Below are positions 45,935 through 56,211 of a stretch of DNA of 64,000 nucleotides, one piece after another. Every line of letters begins with the position of its first letter. Positions within the stretch are counted from its first letter, which is position 1. Source of the stretch: Candidatus Rhodoblastus alkanivorans (GTDB lineage: Bacteria; Pseudomonadota; Alphaproteobacteria; Rhizobiales; Beijerinckiaceae); contig NZ_JAIVFP010000001.1 of NCBI RefSeq assembly GCF_022760755.1, positions 389,501 to 453,500 of the forward strand, in the 5' to 3' direction. A program made the translations under genes and the position numbers. The notes under the pieces were generated by a model, which saw nothing but the letters and a program-made list of their open reading frames with translations, had not been told where the DNA came from and made no database searches.

Positions 45935-48220
45935 TCATTGTTCCGCGTTGAAGGCGGCCAAAGCGGCCATATTGACGATGTCGGAATCCTTGCCGCCGAG
46001 TTGAACGATCTGAACCGACTTGTCCAGGCCGACGAGCATTGGCCCGATCACCGTGGCGCCGCCAAGTTCGAGCAGCATTTTCGTCGAGATCGACGCCGCG
46101 TGGAAGGCCGGCATGATCAGGACATTGGCGGTGTCGGTCAGCCGGCAGAAGGGATAAAGCGCCATCGCCTCCTTGTTGAGGGCGACGTCCGCCGCCATTT
46201 CGCCATCATATTCGAAATCGACGCGGCGTTGGTCGAGCAGCCAGACCGCCTCCTTGACCCGGGCCGAGCGTTCGCCGGCTGGATGGCCGAAGTTGGAGAA
46301 GGCGAGCAGCGCGACCCGAGGCTCATAGCCGAGACGGCGGGCGAATCCCGCCGCTTCGGTCGCGATATCGGCGAGATCTTCCGCGTCCGGCAATTCCGTG
46401 ATCGCCGTGTCCGCGACGATCACGGGACGGCCGCGCGCCAGAACGATCGAGACGCCGATGAGTTTATGTCCAGGCTTGGGATCGATGGCGCGCTGAACTT
46501 CCTCCAGCGCGATTGAGAAATTGCGGGTTACGCCGGTCACCATCGCGTCGGCGTCGCCGGAGGCGACCATCGCAGCCGCATAATGGTTGCGGTCATTGTT
46601 GATGACGCGCTGGCAGTCGCGCATCAGAAAGCCTTTGCGCTGCAAACGATCGTAGAGCATCTGCGCGTAAGCGGCGTTCTTCTGGGAAATGCGGGCGTTA
46701 TGAATCTCGACCAGCTTGTCGTCGAGTTCGATGCCATTTCTCCTGGTGACTTCGGCGATTCTTTCCTCGCGTCCGACGAGAATGGCCGAGCCGAGGCCTT
46801 GGTTGACGAAGGCGACGGCGGCGCGGATGACTTGTTCCTCTTCGCCTTCGGCGAATACGACCCTTTTGGGCTGCCGTTTGACCCGGTCCATGATCGTTTG
46901 CATCAAACCGGCCACGGGATCGCGCCGCGCCGAAAGCTCGGCGCGATAGGCGCCCATGTCGATGATCGGCTTGCGGGCGACTCCCGTGTCCATTGCGGCT
47001 TGCGCCACCGCCGGCGGCACGATGGAAATCAGACGCGGATCGAACGGAACGGGTATCAGATAGTCGCGGCCGAATCGCGGGCGTTCGCCCTGATAGGCGA
47101 GGGCGACGTCGTCGGGCACGTCCTCACGCGCCAGTTGCGCCAGCGCGTGAACGGCGGCGATCTTCATTTCCATATTGATGGTCTTGGCGCGCACGTCGAG
47201 CGCGCCGCGGAAAATATAGGGGAAACCGAGAACGTTGTTGACCTGGTTGGGATAGTCGGATCGGCCGGTCGCGACAATGGCGTCGGGCCGCGCGGCGAGC
47301 GCGTCCTCGGGCGTGATTTCGGGATCGGGATTGGCCATGGCGAAGATGATCGGATTGGGCGCCATGGATTTGACCATGTCGGGCGTGAGCGCGCCCTTTG
47401 CCGAGAGACCGAAAAAGATGTCCGCGCCCGCCATTGCGTCCTCGAGCGTGCGCTTGTCGGTCGCCACCGCATGCGCGGACTTCCACTGGTTCATGCCGGC
47501 GGCGCGGCCCCGATAAACGACGCCTTTGGTGTCGCAAAGGGTGACATTTTCCGGGGCGAAGCCGATCGCCTTGATCAGGTCGAGGCAGGCGATTCCGGCA
47601 GCGCCCGCGCCGTTGCAGACAAGCTTCGTCTTCTTGATGTCTCGGCCCGTGAGATGGATGGCGTTGATCATTCCCGCGGTGGCGATGATGGCGGTTCCAT
47701 GCTGGTCGTCATGAAAAACGGGAATGTCCATCAATTCCCGCAACCGTTCCTCGATAATGAAACACTCGGGGGCCTTGATGTCCTCGAGATTGATGCCGCC
47801 GAACGTCGGCCCGAGAAAGCGCACGGCGTTGATGAATTCGTCGGGATCTTCGGTCGCGACCTCGAGATCGATCGAATCGACATCGGCGAAGCGCTTGAAA
47901 AGAACGGATTTGCCTTCCATCACCGGCTTCGAGGCCAGGGCGCCGAGATTGCCCAGACCCAGAATCGCAGTTCCGTTGGTGATCACCGCGACCAGGTTTC
48001 CCTTGGTCGTGTAGTCATAGGCCTTGGAGGGATCCTCGGCGATCGCATGCACCGGAACAGCGACGCCCGGCGAATAGGCGAGCGAGAGATCGCGCTGCGT
48101 CGCCATCGGCTTGGTCGGGGCGATCTGGAATTTGCCGGGCCTCCCACGGGAGTGGAATTGCAGCGCTTCCTGTTCGGTGAAGGTCGGTCGCTTGCCCCGG
48201 CTCGGCTTTTTTTCGGACAT
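45935..48220 (-). CDS. maeB: NADP-dependent malic enzyme with C-terminal phosphotransacetylase domain
   Basis: 761 residues, the MaeB multidomain size. The N-terminal malic enzyme (about 15-430) contains QRDLSLAYSPGVAVPV, FHDDQHGTAIIATAGMINA and VCNGAGAAGIACLDL. The C-terminal part (about 435-755) resembles phosphate acetyltransferase (RVVFAEGEEEQVIRAAV); in related enzymes it is catalytically inactive and acts as an acetyl-CoA-sensing domain. It decarboxylates malate to pyruvate with NADP. It diverges from mutS over 228 bp. Confidence 0.96.
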   Translation of the reverse strand: MSEKKPSRGKRPTFTEQEALQFHSRGRPGKFQIAPTKPMATQRDLSLAYSPGVAVPVHAIAEDPSKAYDYTTKGNLVAVITNGTAILGLGNLGALASKPVMEGKSVLFKRFADVDSIDLEVATEDPDEFINAVRFLGPTFGGINLEDIKAPECFIIEERLRELMDIPVFHDDQHGTAIIATAGMINAIHLTGRDIKKTKLVCNGAGAAGIACLDLIKAIGFAPENVTLCDTKGVVYRGRAAGMNQWKSAHAVATDKRTLEDAMAGADIFFGLSAKGALTPDMVKSMAPNPIIFAMANPDPEITPEDALAARPDAIVATGRSDYPNQVNNVLGFPYIFRGALDVRAKTINMEMKIAAVHALAQLAREDVPDDVALAYQGERPRFGRDYLIPVPFDPRLISIVPPAVAQAAMDTGVARKPIIDMGAYRAELSARRDPVAGLMQTIMDRVKRQPKRVVFAEGEEEQVIRAAVAFVNQGLGSAILVGREERIAEVTRRNGIELDDKLVEIHNARISQKNAAYAQMLYDRLQRKGFLMRDCQRVINNDRNHYAAAMVASGDADAMVTGVTRNFSIALEEVQRAIDPKPGHKLIGVSIVLARGRPVIVADTAITELPDAEDLADIATEAAGFARRLGYEPRVALLAFSNFGHPAGERSARVKEAVWLLDQRRVDFEYDGEMAADVALNKEAMALYPFCRLTDTANVLIMPAFHAASISTKMLLELGGATVIGPMLVGLDKSVQIVQLGGKDSDIVNMAALAAFNAEQ

Positions 48221-48448
48221 CGATTTGCTCTTGGAATTCGTCTTGGCTGTTCTCAGCGAGCGGCGAACTTAGCCGCGCCATATCGTCGGCGCCAAGCATT
48301 GCTTTCGAACAAGACGGATTTTTTGGCGATGGCGCGCCTGTCGGCCTGCAGAGATTTGTTCAAAATCACGATTAAAGGTCCGATCCGGCGTGCGGGAGGA
48401 CGATGCTTTTGTTAACTTCCGGGAATTCACGACAGTTTTGAGGGCGCC

Positions 48449-51223
48449 ATGAACGTTGAAGATGTGCGGGAGCGGGAATGCGCGGGCGCCGAAGCAATCG
48501 GGCGCGGACGGACTCCTGGCCGCAGTAACGGCAAGGAGGCTGGCGAAGCGGTTGAACGAGTGACGCCGATGATGGCGCAATATATGGAGATCAAGTCCGC
48601 ACATCAGGATTGCCTTTTATTTTACCGAATGGGCGATTTTTATGAGTTGTTTTTTACTGACGCCGAAATCGCATCCAAATGTCTGGGGATCGTTTTAACC
48701 AAGCGCGGCAAACACCTTGGCGACGACATTCCGATGTGCGGCGTGCCGATCGAACGAGCAGAAGAATATTTGCAGCGCTTGATCCGCTCCGGACATCGGG
48801 TCGCGGTCTGCGAACAGACCGAGGATCCCGCCGAAGCGCGAAAGCGTGGTGCAAAATCGGTTGTCCGGCGGGAAGTCGTGCGCATCGTCACCCCGGGAAC
48901 GCTCACCGAGGACCAATTATTGGAGCCTGGGCGGGCCAATCTCTTCGTCGCGCTCGTCCGGCAGCGCGACAATTCGTCCAATTGGCGGTTTGGCGTTGCG
49001 GCGGTCGAAATCTCCACCGGCGATTTCGACGTTTTCGAGACGGATCTTGACGGATTGCCGGCGCTTCTGGCGCGGCTGGATCCCAGAGAAATCGTCGCCG
49101 CAGACGCAATTCTCGGCGACGAGGATCTGAGCCGCATGTTGAGCGATTTCGGCGCGCCCGTGGCGCCGCTGGGCCGCTCGCCGGGCGAGGGCGATGTCGC
49201 GCGGCGAGGTCTGACGGAATATTTTGGCGTCGCGACCCTGGACGGCTTTGGCTCACTGACGCGCGCGGAGATCAATGCGGCGGCGGCGGCTCTGTCCTAT
49301 ATCGAACGGACGCAGAAATCGTCACGGCCGCGCCTTTCCTTTCCCCGCCATGGCGACATCGGCAAAAGTCTCCAGATCGACGCCTCGACGCGCGCAAGTC
49401 TCGAATTGCATCGCACCATGGCCGGCGCCAGGGCGCGCGCGCTGATTTCGGTCCTGGATCGCACGATGACCTCGGCCGGCGCGCGTATGCTCTCGTCCTG
49501 GCTCGCCACGCCATTGCGCGATCTCGACAAGATCGTGGCCCGGCACGACGCCGTCGCCTTTTTCGTCACCGATGCGAATTTGCGCCAGGATATTCGGGAA
49601 CGGCTGAAAGGCGTTCCTGACCTGACCCGTGCGCTGGCGCGCATAGCGATCGATCGCGGCGGCCCGCGCGACCTCGCGGCGCTGCGCGAGGGCTTGTTCG
49701 CCGCGCAGGATTGCGGGCGGATTCTGCTCGGCGCCGGGCCGCCAGCCCTTCTCTCCACGACGGCGGCTTTTTTGTCCGGCGTCGATCTCGATCTGGCCGA
49801 GGAATTGGCGGTGGCGCTCGAGCCGAGTCCGCCACTCGATCGCAGAGCCGGCGGCTTCATTCAATCGGGTTTCAACCCCTCGCTCGACGAAGCGCGAAGC
49901 TTGCGCGACGAAAGCCGACGCGTGGTCGCGGCCTTGCAAGGCCGCTATTGCGATCTGGCGGAGACCAGGCAGCTCAAGATCAAGCAGAACAACTTTCTCG
50001 GGTTTTTCATCGAGGCGCCTCAGGCGCAGGGAGAAAGACTGCTGCGGCCGCCGCTCAACGAGACCTTCATCCACCGCCAGACCATGGCGGGCGCAATGCG
50101 GTTTTCGACCAACGAGCTCGCGGAGCTGGAAGGCCGCATCGCCAGTTCCGCCGATGAGGCCGTTACGATCGAAAAGAAATTGTTCGACGATTTCGCGGCA
50201 AGGGCGCAAGGCGCCTCGGCCCAGATCGAGGCGGCGGCGAAAGGACTGGCTGCCGTGGACGTCCTCGCCGCGCTTGCCGAAATTGCGGTTCAGGCGGATT
50301 GGGTTCGCCCCAGGGTCGACGATGGTCTCGATTTCGAGATCGTCGGCGGCAGGCACCCCGTCGTCGAAGCGGCGCTGCGGTCGCGAGGCGAGGCTTTCGT
50401 GCCGAACGACTGCGATCTCGGCGCGCCAGTCAAAAAGGCCTCCTCCGCCCCGGGCGGAAAGATCGCCGTCGTCACCGGCCCGAATATGGCGGGCAAATCC
50501 ACCTTCCTCCGGCAGAACGCCCTGATCGTGATCCTGGCGCAGATGGGGTCTTTCGTCCCGGCGAAGGCGGCGAAGATCGGCCTCATTGATCGATTGTTTT
50601 CGCGCGTCGGCGCATCGGACGATCTCGCGCGCGGGCGATCGACCTTCATGGTGGAAATGGTCGAAACCGCCGCGATCCTCAATCAGGCGACCCAGAAGTC
50701 TCTGATCATCCTCGATGAAATCGGCCGCGGAACGGCGACCTATGATGGCCTTTCCATCGCCTGGGCGGTCATGGAGCATCTCCACGAGGTCAATCGGTCG
50801 CGCGCGCTCTTTGCGACCCATTTCCATGAATTGACTCATTTGGGTCAAAGGCTGACCCGCCTCGTGAACCTGTGCATGCGCGTCACGGATTGGAACGGCG
50901 ACGTTGTCTTCCTGCATGAGGTCGCCCGCGGCGCGGCGGACCGTTCTTACGGGGTGCAGGTCGCCAAGCTCGCCGGCCTGCCGAGGGCCGTGATCGCGCG
51001 GGCGAAAGAAATCCTGGCCGAGCTTGAGCGGACCGACCGCAACGTACCGGTGGAACGGCTGGTTTCCGACCTTCCTCTCTTCGCGCGCAGCGAAACCGCC
51101 TCGACGAATCCGACGGAAACGGCTGCGGTCCTTCAGGCGCTCGCAATGCTGAAGCCGGACGAAATGACCCCGAGGGAAGCGCTCGAAGCGCTTTACGCTT
51201 TGAAGGCAGCCGCGAATGATTGA
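48449..51223 (+). CDS. mutS: DNA mismatch repair protein MutS
   Basis: 924 residues. The mismatch-binding motif FYRMGDFYE is at 58-66, with the Phe-x-Glu wedge at Phe64 and Glu66. The Walker A TGPNMAGKST starts at 676, and DEIGRGTATYDGLSIAW is the signature after Walker B. The first 40 residues form a variable lead. It recognises mismatches and recruits MutL. It is convergent with the ABC ATPase gene, 11 bases between stops. Confidence 0.98.
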   Translation: MNVEDVRERECAGAEAIGRGRTPGRSNGKEAGEAVERVTPMMAQYMEIKSAHQDCLLFYRMGDFYELFFTDAEIASKCLGIVLTKRGKHLGDDIPMCGVPIERAEEYLQRLIRSGHRVAVCEQTEDPAEARKRGAKSVVRREVVRIVTPGTLTEDQLLEPGRANLFVALVRQRDNSSNWRFGVAAVEISTGDFDVFETDLDGLPALLARLDPREIVAADAILGDEDLSRMLSDFGAPVAPLGRSPGEGDVARRGLTEYFGVATLDGFGSLTRAEINAAAAALSYIERTQKSSRPRLSFPRHGDIGKSLQIDASTRASLELHRTMAGARARALISVLDRTMTSAGARMLSSWLATPLRDLDKIVARHDAVAFFVTDANLRQDIRERLKGVPDLTRALARIAIDRGGPRDLAALREGLFAAQDCGRILLGAGPPALLSTTAAFLSGVDLDLAEELAVALEPSPPLDRRAGGFIQSGFNPSLDEARSLRDESRRVVAALQGRYCDLAETRQLKIKQNNFLGFFIEAPQAQGERLLRPPLNETFIHRQTMAGAMRFSTNELAELEGRIASSADEAVTIEKKLFDDFAARAQGASAQIEAAAKGLAAVDVLAALAEIAVQADWVRPRVDDGLDFEIVGGRHPVVEAALRSRGEAFVPNDCDLGAPVKKASSAPGGKIAVVTGPNMAGKSTFLRQNALIVILAQMGSFVPAKAAKIGLIDRLFSRVGASDDLARGRSTFMVEMVETAAILNQATQKSLIILDEIGRGTATYDGLSIAWAVMEHLHEVNRSRALFATHFHELTHLGQRLTRLVNLCMRVTDWNGDVVFLHEVARGAADRSYGVQVAKLAGLPRAVIARAKEILAELERTDRNVPVERLVSDLPLFARSETASTNPTETAAVLQALAMLKPDEMTPREALEALYALKAAAND

Positions 51224-51234
51224 ACGTTCGCGGC

Positions 51235-52551
51235 TCAATTCGGGTTTTCGAGACTGAACATCTCCGCCATTTCGTCATAAGCGAAAAGTTCGGCGTAGCG
51301 CGCCCAGGATACGACGGTGTTCAGGGTCTGCTCGGCATAGCCCTCGGACATATAGTCCTCGAGTTCGTTGCGGAATCTCGCCGCCGGAGCCGAATGGCTT
51401 GGGCGTTCGTCGAGAACCCGCCGGATCAGGCTGATGATCGGCACATAATTCAGGAGATGTTGCGAGAACAACCTCTTGCGCGCGTCGGTGTCGAGGTCGG
51501 CAAAGGCGCGGCCGGCGTCGGACAGGAGGAAGTCGCCTTCGCTGAGCGCGCCGAAACGCAAAAGCTGAAGCGCTTCGGCAATGTGGAAGAGTTCGTCGGC
51601 CTCCATCTGGAGCTTGTCGGCGAGCACCGGCAAGTCGGCGCGGCCGTTGAACGGCGCGGCGGCGAGCGCCTCGATCAGGCCGGCGAGAACATTGGTCGAA
51701 ATCGGATGGAGAACCATGCCGACGCCGGTTCCCGCTATGCCTTCGACCAAAGGACGCGCCGCGGAACGCTGAGTCATCCGGGCGTAGATGCTATCCACGA
51801 GCTGACGGAATTGCGGGTCCAGACGATTGCGGGGATGGGGAAGCTCGACCTTGATTTCCGAGGCGATCCGGCCGGGATTGGACGAGAACACGAGGATGCG
51901 GTCGCACATCAGCACGGCCTCCTCGATATTATGGGTGACCATGAGCACGGACTTCATCGGCAGCCGGCCCTCGATCCAGAGATCGATAATGTCCGTGCGC
52001 AGGGTTTCGGCGGTCAGGACGTCGAGGGCCGAAAAGGGCTCGTCCATCAGCAGAAGATCTGGGTGCACGACCAGGGCGCGCGCGAAGCCGACGCGCTGGC
52101 GCATGCCGCCCGACAATTCCTTGGGGTAAGCCGATTCGAAACCGTCGAGGCCGATCAGGTCGATCGCCGCGAGAGCGCGCTTGCGTTGTTCAGCCTTGGC
52201 GACGCCGAGCGCGTCGAGGCCAAGCTCAACATTTTCCAGCACGGTCAGCCAAGGAAACAGCGCGAAGGACTGGAAGACCATGGCCACGCCGCGTGGCGGA
52301 CCGTCGATCGGCTTTCCGCGGCACATGGCTGTGCCTGCAGACGGTTTAACGAGACCTGCGATAATGCGCAGCATGGTGGACTTGCCGGAACCGGATCGGC
52401 CAAGCAGCCCGACGATTTCTCGCGGCTTGATCGTGAGATCGACGTTTTCCAGAACAACTAGCTTGTCGCCATTCGCCTTGGCGAAGTTGCGACTGATGTC
52501 CTTGAGATCGATCAGCGCGGATTCGGATCCGGCTTCGGCGACATCTGCCAT
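51235..52551 (-). CDS. ABC transporter ATPase, nitrate/sulfonate type, with C-terminal AAA-associated domain
   Basis: 438 residues. Walker A is GRSGSGKST at 51-59, the signature LSGGMRQRVGFARAL lies near 146-160, and LLMDEPFSALD is Walker B. After the ATPase core (about 13-260) comes an extra domain of about 150 residues (NVLAGLIEALA, DLDTDARKRLFSQHLLNYVP) of the AAA-associated C-terminal type. It energises the paired permease, whose gene ends 21 bases upstream of its start. Substrate is unknown. Confidence 0.93.
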   Translation of the reverse strand: MADVAEAGSESALIDLKDISRNFAKANGDKLVVLENVDLTIKPREIVGLLGRSGSGKSTMLRIIAGLVKPSAGTAMCRGKPIDGPPRGVAMVFQSFALFPWLTVLENVELGLDALGVAKAEQRKRALAAIDLIGLDGFESAYPKELSGGMRQRVGFARALVVHPDLLLMDEPFSALDVLTAETLRTDIIDLWIEGRLPMKSVLMVTHNIEEAVLMCDRILVFSSNPGRIASEIKVELPHPRNRLDPQFRQLVDSIYARMTQRSAARPLVEGIAGTGVGMVLHPISTNVLAGLIEALAAAPFNGRADLPVLADKLQMEADELFHIAEALQLLRFGALSEGDFLLSDAGRAFADLDTDARKRLFSQHLLNYVPIISLIRRVLDERPSHSAPAARFRNELEDYMSEGYAEQTLNTVVSWARYAELFAYDEMAEMFSLENPN

Positions 52552-52572
52552 AAAGATCTCCGATATCCCAGG

Positions 52573-54387
52573 TTAATCCAAGCTAAGCCGGCTTTCGGCA
52601 AAGGCATAAAGCGGGCGCCAGAACAGTCGATTGAACAGGGTGACAAAGATGCTCATCACCGCGATGCCGAGAACGACCCGGTGAAAGTCGCCCGCATCGG
52701 TCGCGTTGGCGATATAGGAGCCGAGGCCCACGGCGGTCAATTTCTTGTCGCCCCAACTCGCCACTTCCGCGACGATGGCCGCGTTCCACGATCCGCCCGA
52801 GGCGGTGATCGCGCCCGTAATATAATAAGGAAACACGCCGGGCAGGATCACGTAGCGCCACCATTTCCAGCCCGTAATATGAAAGGCGCGCGCGGCTTCC
52901 TTCAGATCGCTGGGGAAGGCGGTCGCGCCCGCGATGACATTGAACAGGATGTACCATTGCGTTCCCAGGATCATCAGCGGGCTGAGCCAGATATTGGGAT
53001 TCACCTTGAAATGAATGATCAGGACGACGGCGGCGGGAAAGAGAATATTGGCGGGAAACGCCGCCAGGAACTGGGCGAGCGGTTGAACCTTTTCCGCGAT
53101 CGAGGGGCGAAGCCCGATCCAGACGCCGATAGGCACCCAAATCACGGTGGCGAGGGCGATCAGGACAATCACGCGAATAAGGGTATAGGATCCGTCGACG
53201 ACCGCCGTGAGAACATCGGACCAATGCAGGGTGGCGAAGATATAGGCGACGACATGCCATCCAGCCCAGGCGGCGCCGACAACGACAATGGTCATCCACA
53301 TGGCGTCGACCAATTTCGACGGCAGGTTCAGGTTCAATTTCAGCTGCGGGAGCTTCGGGATCGGGAGGCGGGCGCGCGTCGTCGATTCAGCGGCTATTGA
53401 AAAGGCGTCGGCCAGGGCGCGCAAAAAGCGGGTTTGGCGAAACAGGTCGAGCAGCCAGGACGTCGGCGCCTCCGCCGAAGCGGTTTGCTCGAAGCGAAAT
53501 TTGTCCGCCCATGCGACAATCGGGCGGAACAGAAGCTGGTCATAAATAATGATGACCGCGAGCATCGTCAGCACGGCATAACCGACGGCTGCGAGATTTT
53601 GCTGCTTGATCGCCAGGGCGACATAGGAGCCGACGCCCGGCAGGGTCACCGTCGTATCGCCCACGGTGATCGCTTCGGAGGCGACGACGAAGAACCAGCC
53701 CCCGGACATCGACATCATCATGTTCCAGACGAGCCCTGGCATGGCGAAGGGAACGTCGAGACGCCAGAAGCGCCGCCACCAGGACAAATGAAAGCTCTTG
53801 GCGGCTTCGTCGAGATCCTTGGGGACGGTGCGCAGAGATTGATACATGCTGAAGGCCATGTTCCACGCTTGGCTGGTGAAAATGGCGAAAACCGAGGCCA
53901 ATTCCGCTCCGAGGACGCGGCCAGGGAATAGATTCATGAAAAAAATGACCGTGAAGGTCAAAAAGCCGAGGATCGGAACCGATTGAAGAATGTCGAGAAT
54001 CGGGATCAGGACCATTTCCGCGCGACGGCTTTTCGCGGCGACGGTCGCATAAATGAAGGTGAAGACCAGCGATGCGGCCATCGCGGCCAGCATGCGGATC
54101 GTCGTCCGCAGTGCATATCCTGGGAGATTGGCGGGGTCGAGGCTGATCGGCGCGGTGTCGAGAACCGTCAATGGGGCGTTGGTTTGGTTGACCCCAAAGA
54201 CAATGGCGACCAGGGCCCCGATGACCAGCGCGAGCGCCGCCAAATCAAAAAGATTCGGGGCATAGGCGCGGTCCATGGCTGTCGACGGCGAAGCGTTTGG
54301 CAACGGCGCTGATCCCGGGCGATTTTTACGGAAAGGGGACCGGGGCGGCTCCGGATCACCACTCCAGTTGATTAGCGTATCGCGCAT
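52573..54387 (-). CDS. ABC transporter permease with two fused permease units (SsuC/NrtB-like)
   Basis: About 604 residues from the ATG at 54387; a TTG at 54450 or ATG at 54276 are alternatives and no start has a strong ribosome site. Two BPD_transp_1 units of about five or six helices each appear in tandem. The first EAA-type loop is near DEAAKSFHLSWWRRFWRLDVP and the second near KEAARAFHITGWKWWRYVILP, linked by a soluble stretch. One chain therefore supplies both permease halves. No substrate-binding protein gene is adjacent; the substrate (oxyanion, sulfonate or other) is not known. Confidence 0.9.
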   Translation of the reverse strand: MRDTLINWSGDPEPPRSPFRKNRPGSAPLPNASPSTAMDRAYAPNLFDLAALALVIGALVAIVFGVNQTNAPLTVLDTAPISLDPANLPGYALRTTIRMLAAMAASLVFTFIYATVAAKSRRAEMVLIPILDILQSVPILGFLTFTVIFFMNLFPGRVLGAELASVFAIFTSQAWNMAFSMYQSLRTVPKDLDEAAKSFHLSWWRRFWRLDVPFAMPGLVWNMMMSMSGGWFFVVASEAITVGDTTVTLPGVGSYVALAIKQQNLAAVGYAVLTMLAVIIIYDQLLFRPIVAWADKFRFEQTASAEAPTSWLLDLFRQTRFLRALADAFSIAAESTTRARLPIPKLPQLKLNLNLPSKLVDAMWMTIVVVGAAWAGWHVVAYIFATLHWSDVLTAVVDGSYTLIRVIVLIALATVIWVPIGVWIGLRPSIAEKVQPLAQFLAAFPANILFPAAVVLIIHFKVNPNIWLSPLMILGTQWYILFNVIAGATAFPSDLKEAARAFHITGWKWWRYVILPGVFPYYITGAITASGGSWNAAIVAEVASWGDKKLTAVGLGSYIANATDAGDFHRVVLGIAVMSIFVTLFNRLFWRPLYAFAESRLSLD

Positions 54388-54584
54388 GACAAAGCTGTGA
54401 CATTTTTGCAGTTCGACCAATGTCTTCGATTTCGGCGCGCGATGCGCCAATTGTTACGGACGCAACGGAAGATCGTTGGCCTTGCGGGTAATATCGCGCC
54501 CTTATAGGGCGAGACCGAGAGGGCCGGATGACAAGGGTCCGCGGGAGATCGCGGACGAACAAGTTCGAGTTTGGGCCTAACGAA

Positions 54585-56123
54585 ATGGTTGTTCGGGTGT
54601 CGACCGTGGCGTTTCAGGGGATCGAGGCGCATCCCGTGGACGTCCAGGTTCAGCTCTCCAACGGGAGCGTGGTCTTCAATGTCGTCGGACTCGGCGACAA
54701 GGCGGTGGCCGAATCGCGGGAGCGCGTCAGATCGGCGCTGGTGGCCTCCGGCCTGTCACTGCCGGCAAAGAGAATAACGGTGAATCTGGCTCCGGCCGAT
54801 ATGCCGAAGGAAGGAAGCCATTACGATCTTCCCATCGCTTTGGGCGTCATGGCGGCGATCGGCGCGATCCCCTTCGACGCGCTCGACGGCTATACGGTCT
54901 TGGGCGAATTGGCGCTCGACGGCTCCATCAGTTCCGTTTCCGGCGTCCTTCCCGCGGCTGTCGCCGCGAGCGCGCGCGGGCGCGGCCTGATCTGTCCCGC
55001 CGACTGCGGGCCGGAAGCGGCCTGGGCCTCGGCCGATATTTCGATCGTAGCGCCCCGATCGCTCGTGCAACTGGCGAACCATTTCAAGGGAACGCAGGTC
55101 GTTTCCCGGCCGACGCCGGCGATCCGCGAATCCGGTGGGCTTTTGCCGGACCTGCGCGAGATCAAGGGCCAGGAAAGCGCCAAGCGCGCCTTGGAAATCG
55201 CCGCCGCCGGCGGGCACAATATCTTGTTCAATGGGCCGCCCGGAGCGGGCAAGAGCATGTTGGCGGCAAGATTGCCGTCCATTCTGCCGCCTTTGACGCC
55301 GCGTGAACTGCTTGAAGTGTCGATGATTCATTCGGTCGCGGGGGCGCTTGCGGGCGGACTGCTCACCGACCGCCGACCGTTTCGCGCGCCGCACCATTCG
55401 GCGTCCATGCCGGCGCTCGTCGGCGGCGGGCCCTATGCGAGGCCCGGCGAAATTTCTCTCGCGCACAACGGGGTTCTCTTCCTCGACGAGCTCCCCGAAT
55501 TTCAGCCACAGGCGCTCGATGCGCTGCGTCAGCCGCTCGAAACCGGCGAAGTCGCGATTTCGCGGGCAAATCATCGCTGCGTCTATCCGGCCCGATTCCA
55601 ATTGGTGGCGGCGATGAATCCATGTCGATGCGGCTATGCGCTGGAGCCGGGCTATTCCTGTCGTCGCGGCGAGCCGAAACGATGCGCTCAAGCCTATCAG
55701 GCGCGTTTGTCCGGACCGTTGCTGGACCGGATCGATCTCCATCTTGAAGTCGCCGCGATCCGCGCGTCGGATCTCATTCTGCCGCCGCCCTCGGAGGGAT
55801 CGGCGGAAGTCGCGGCGAGGGTCGCCGCCGCGCGCGAATTGCAGCGGGAGCGCTACGAACGGATCGGGCGCCCGGACGTTTCCTGCAATGCGGCGGCGCC
55901 CGCCGCGCTTGTCGAAACCATCATTCGACTGGACGGGAAAGGCATTGATTTGATCCGCGCCGCGTCGGAAAAACTGCGTCTATCGGCGCGCGGATTTCAT
56001 CGCATTTTGAAACTTGCGCGAACGATCGCGGATCTTCAAGGCGCGGCCGAAGTGTCGCGCGCCCATCTTGCGGAAGCTTTATCCTACCGGCTGGCCTCCG
56101 ATCGCCGCGAGGCGGCGGAATAA
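54585..56123 (+). CDS. comM: ComM/YifB-family Mg-chelatase-like AAA+ ATPase
   Basis: 512 residues from the ATG at 54585, the family length; an in-frame ATG at 54528 has a better ribosome site (GAGAGG) but adds 19 atypical residues. The N-terminal Lon-like ChlI domain (STVAFQGIEAHPVDVQV) is followed by the AAA+ core with Walker A GPPGAGKSM near 216-224, FLDELPEF as Walker B, and the C-terminal Mg-chelatase helical region. ComM is a helicase promoting branch migration in natural transformation. Confidence 0.94.
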   Translation: MVVRVSTVAFQGIEAHPVDVQVQLSNGSVVFNVVGLGDKAVAESRERVRSALVASGLSLPAKRITVNLAPADMPKEGSHYDLPIALGVMAAIGAIPFDALDGYTVLGELALDGSISSVSGVLPAAVAASARGRGLICPADCGPEAAWASADISIVAPRSLVQLANHFKGTQVVSRPTPAIRESGGLLPDLREIKGQESAKRALEIAAAGGHNILFNGPPGAGKSMLAARLPSILPPLTPRELLEVSMIHSVAGALAGGLLTDRRPFRAPHHSASMPALVGGGPYARPGEISLAHNGVLFLDELPEFQPQALDALRQPLETGEVAISRANHRCVYPARFQLVAAMNPCRCGYALEPGYSCRRGEPKRCAQAYQARLSGPLLDRIDLHLEVAAIRASDLILPPPSEGSAEVAARVAAARELQRERYERIGRPDVSCNAAAPAALVETIIRLDGKGIDLIRAASEKLRLSARGFHRILKLARTIADLQGAAEVSRAHLAEALSYRLASDRREAAE

Positions 56124-56211
56124 AGAAACGAAACATTCAGCGGCATAGCTTAGATTGCGCGAAGGCTGTCCTCGCTCGATTGAGGCAAGGCGGCGTCAAG
56201 CGTTTGTCGGG

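Noticed and set aside
46583-48415. 610-codon plus-strand frame opposite maeB
   Set aside because: Antisense to a complete multidomain malic enzyme; no ribosome site or domain, and composition is of the shadow type.
49322-51238. 638-codon minus-strand frame opposite mutS
   Set aside because: Antisense shadow of MutS; lacks any conserved motif.
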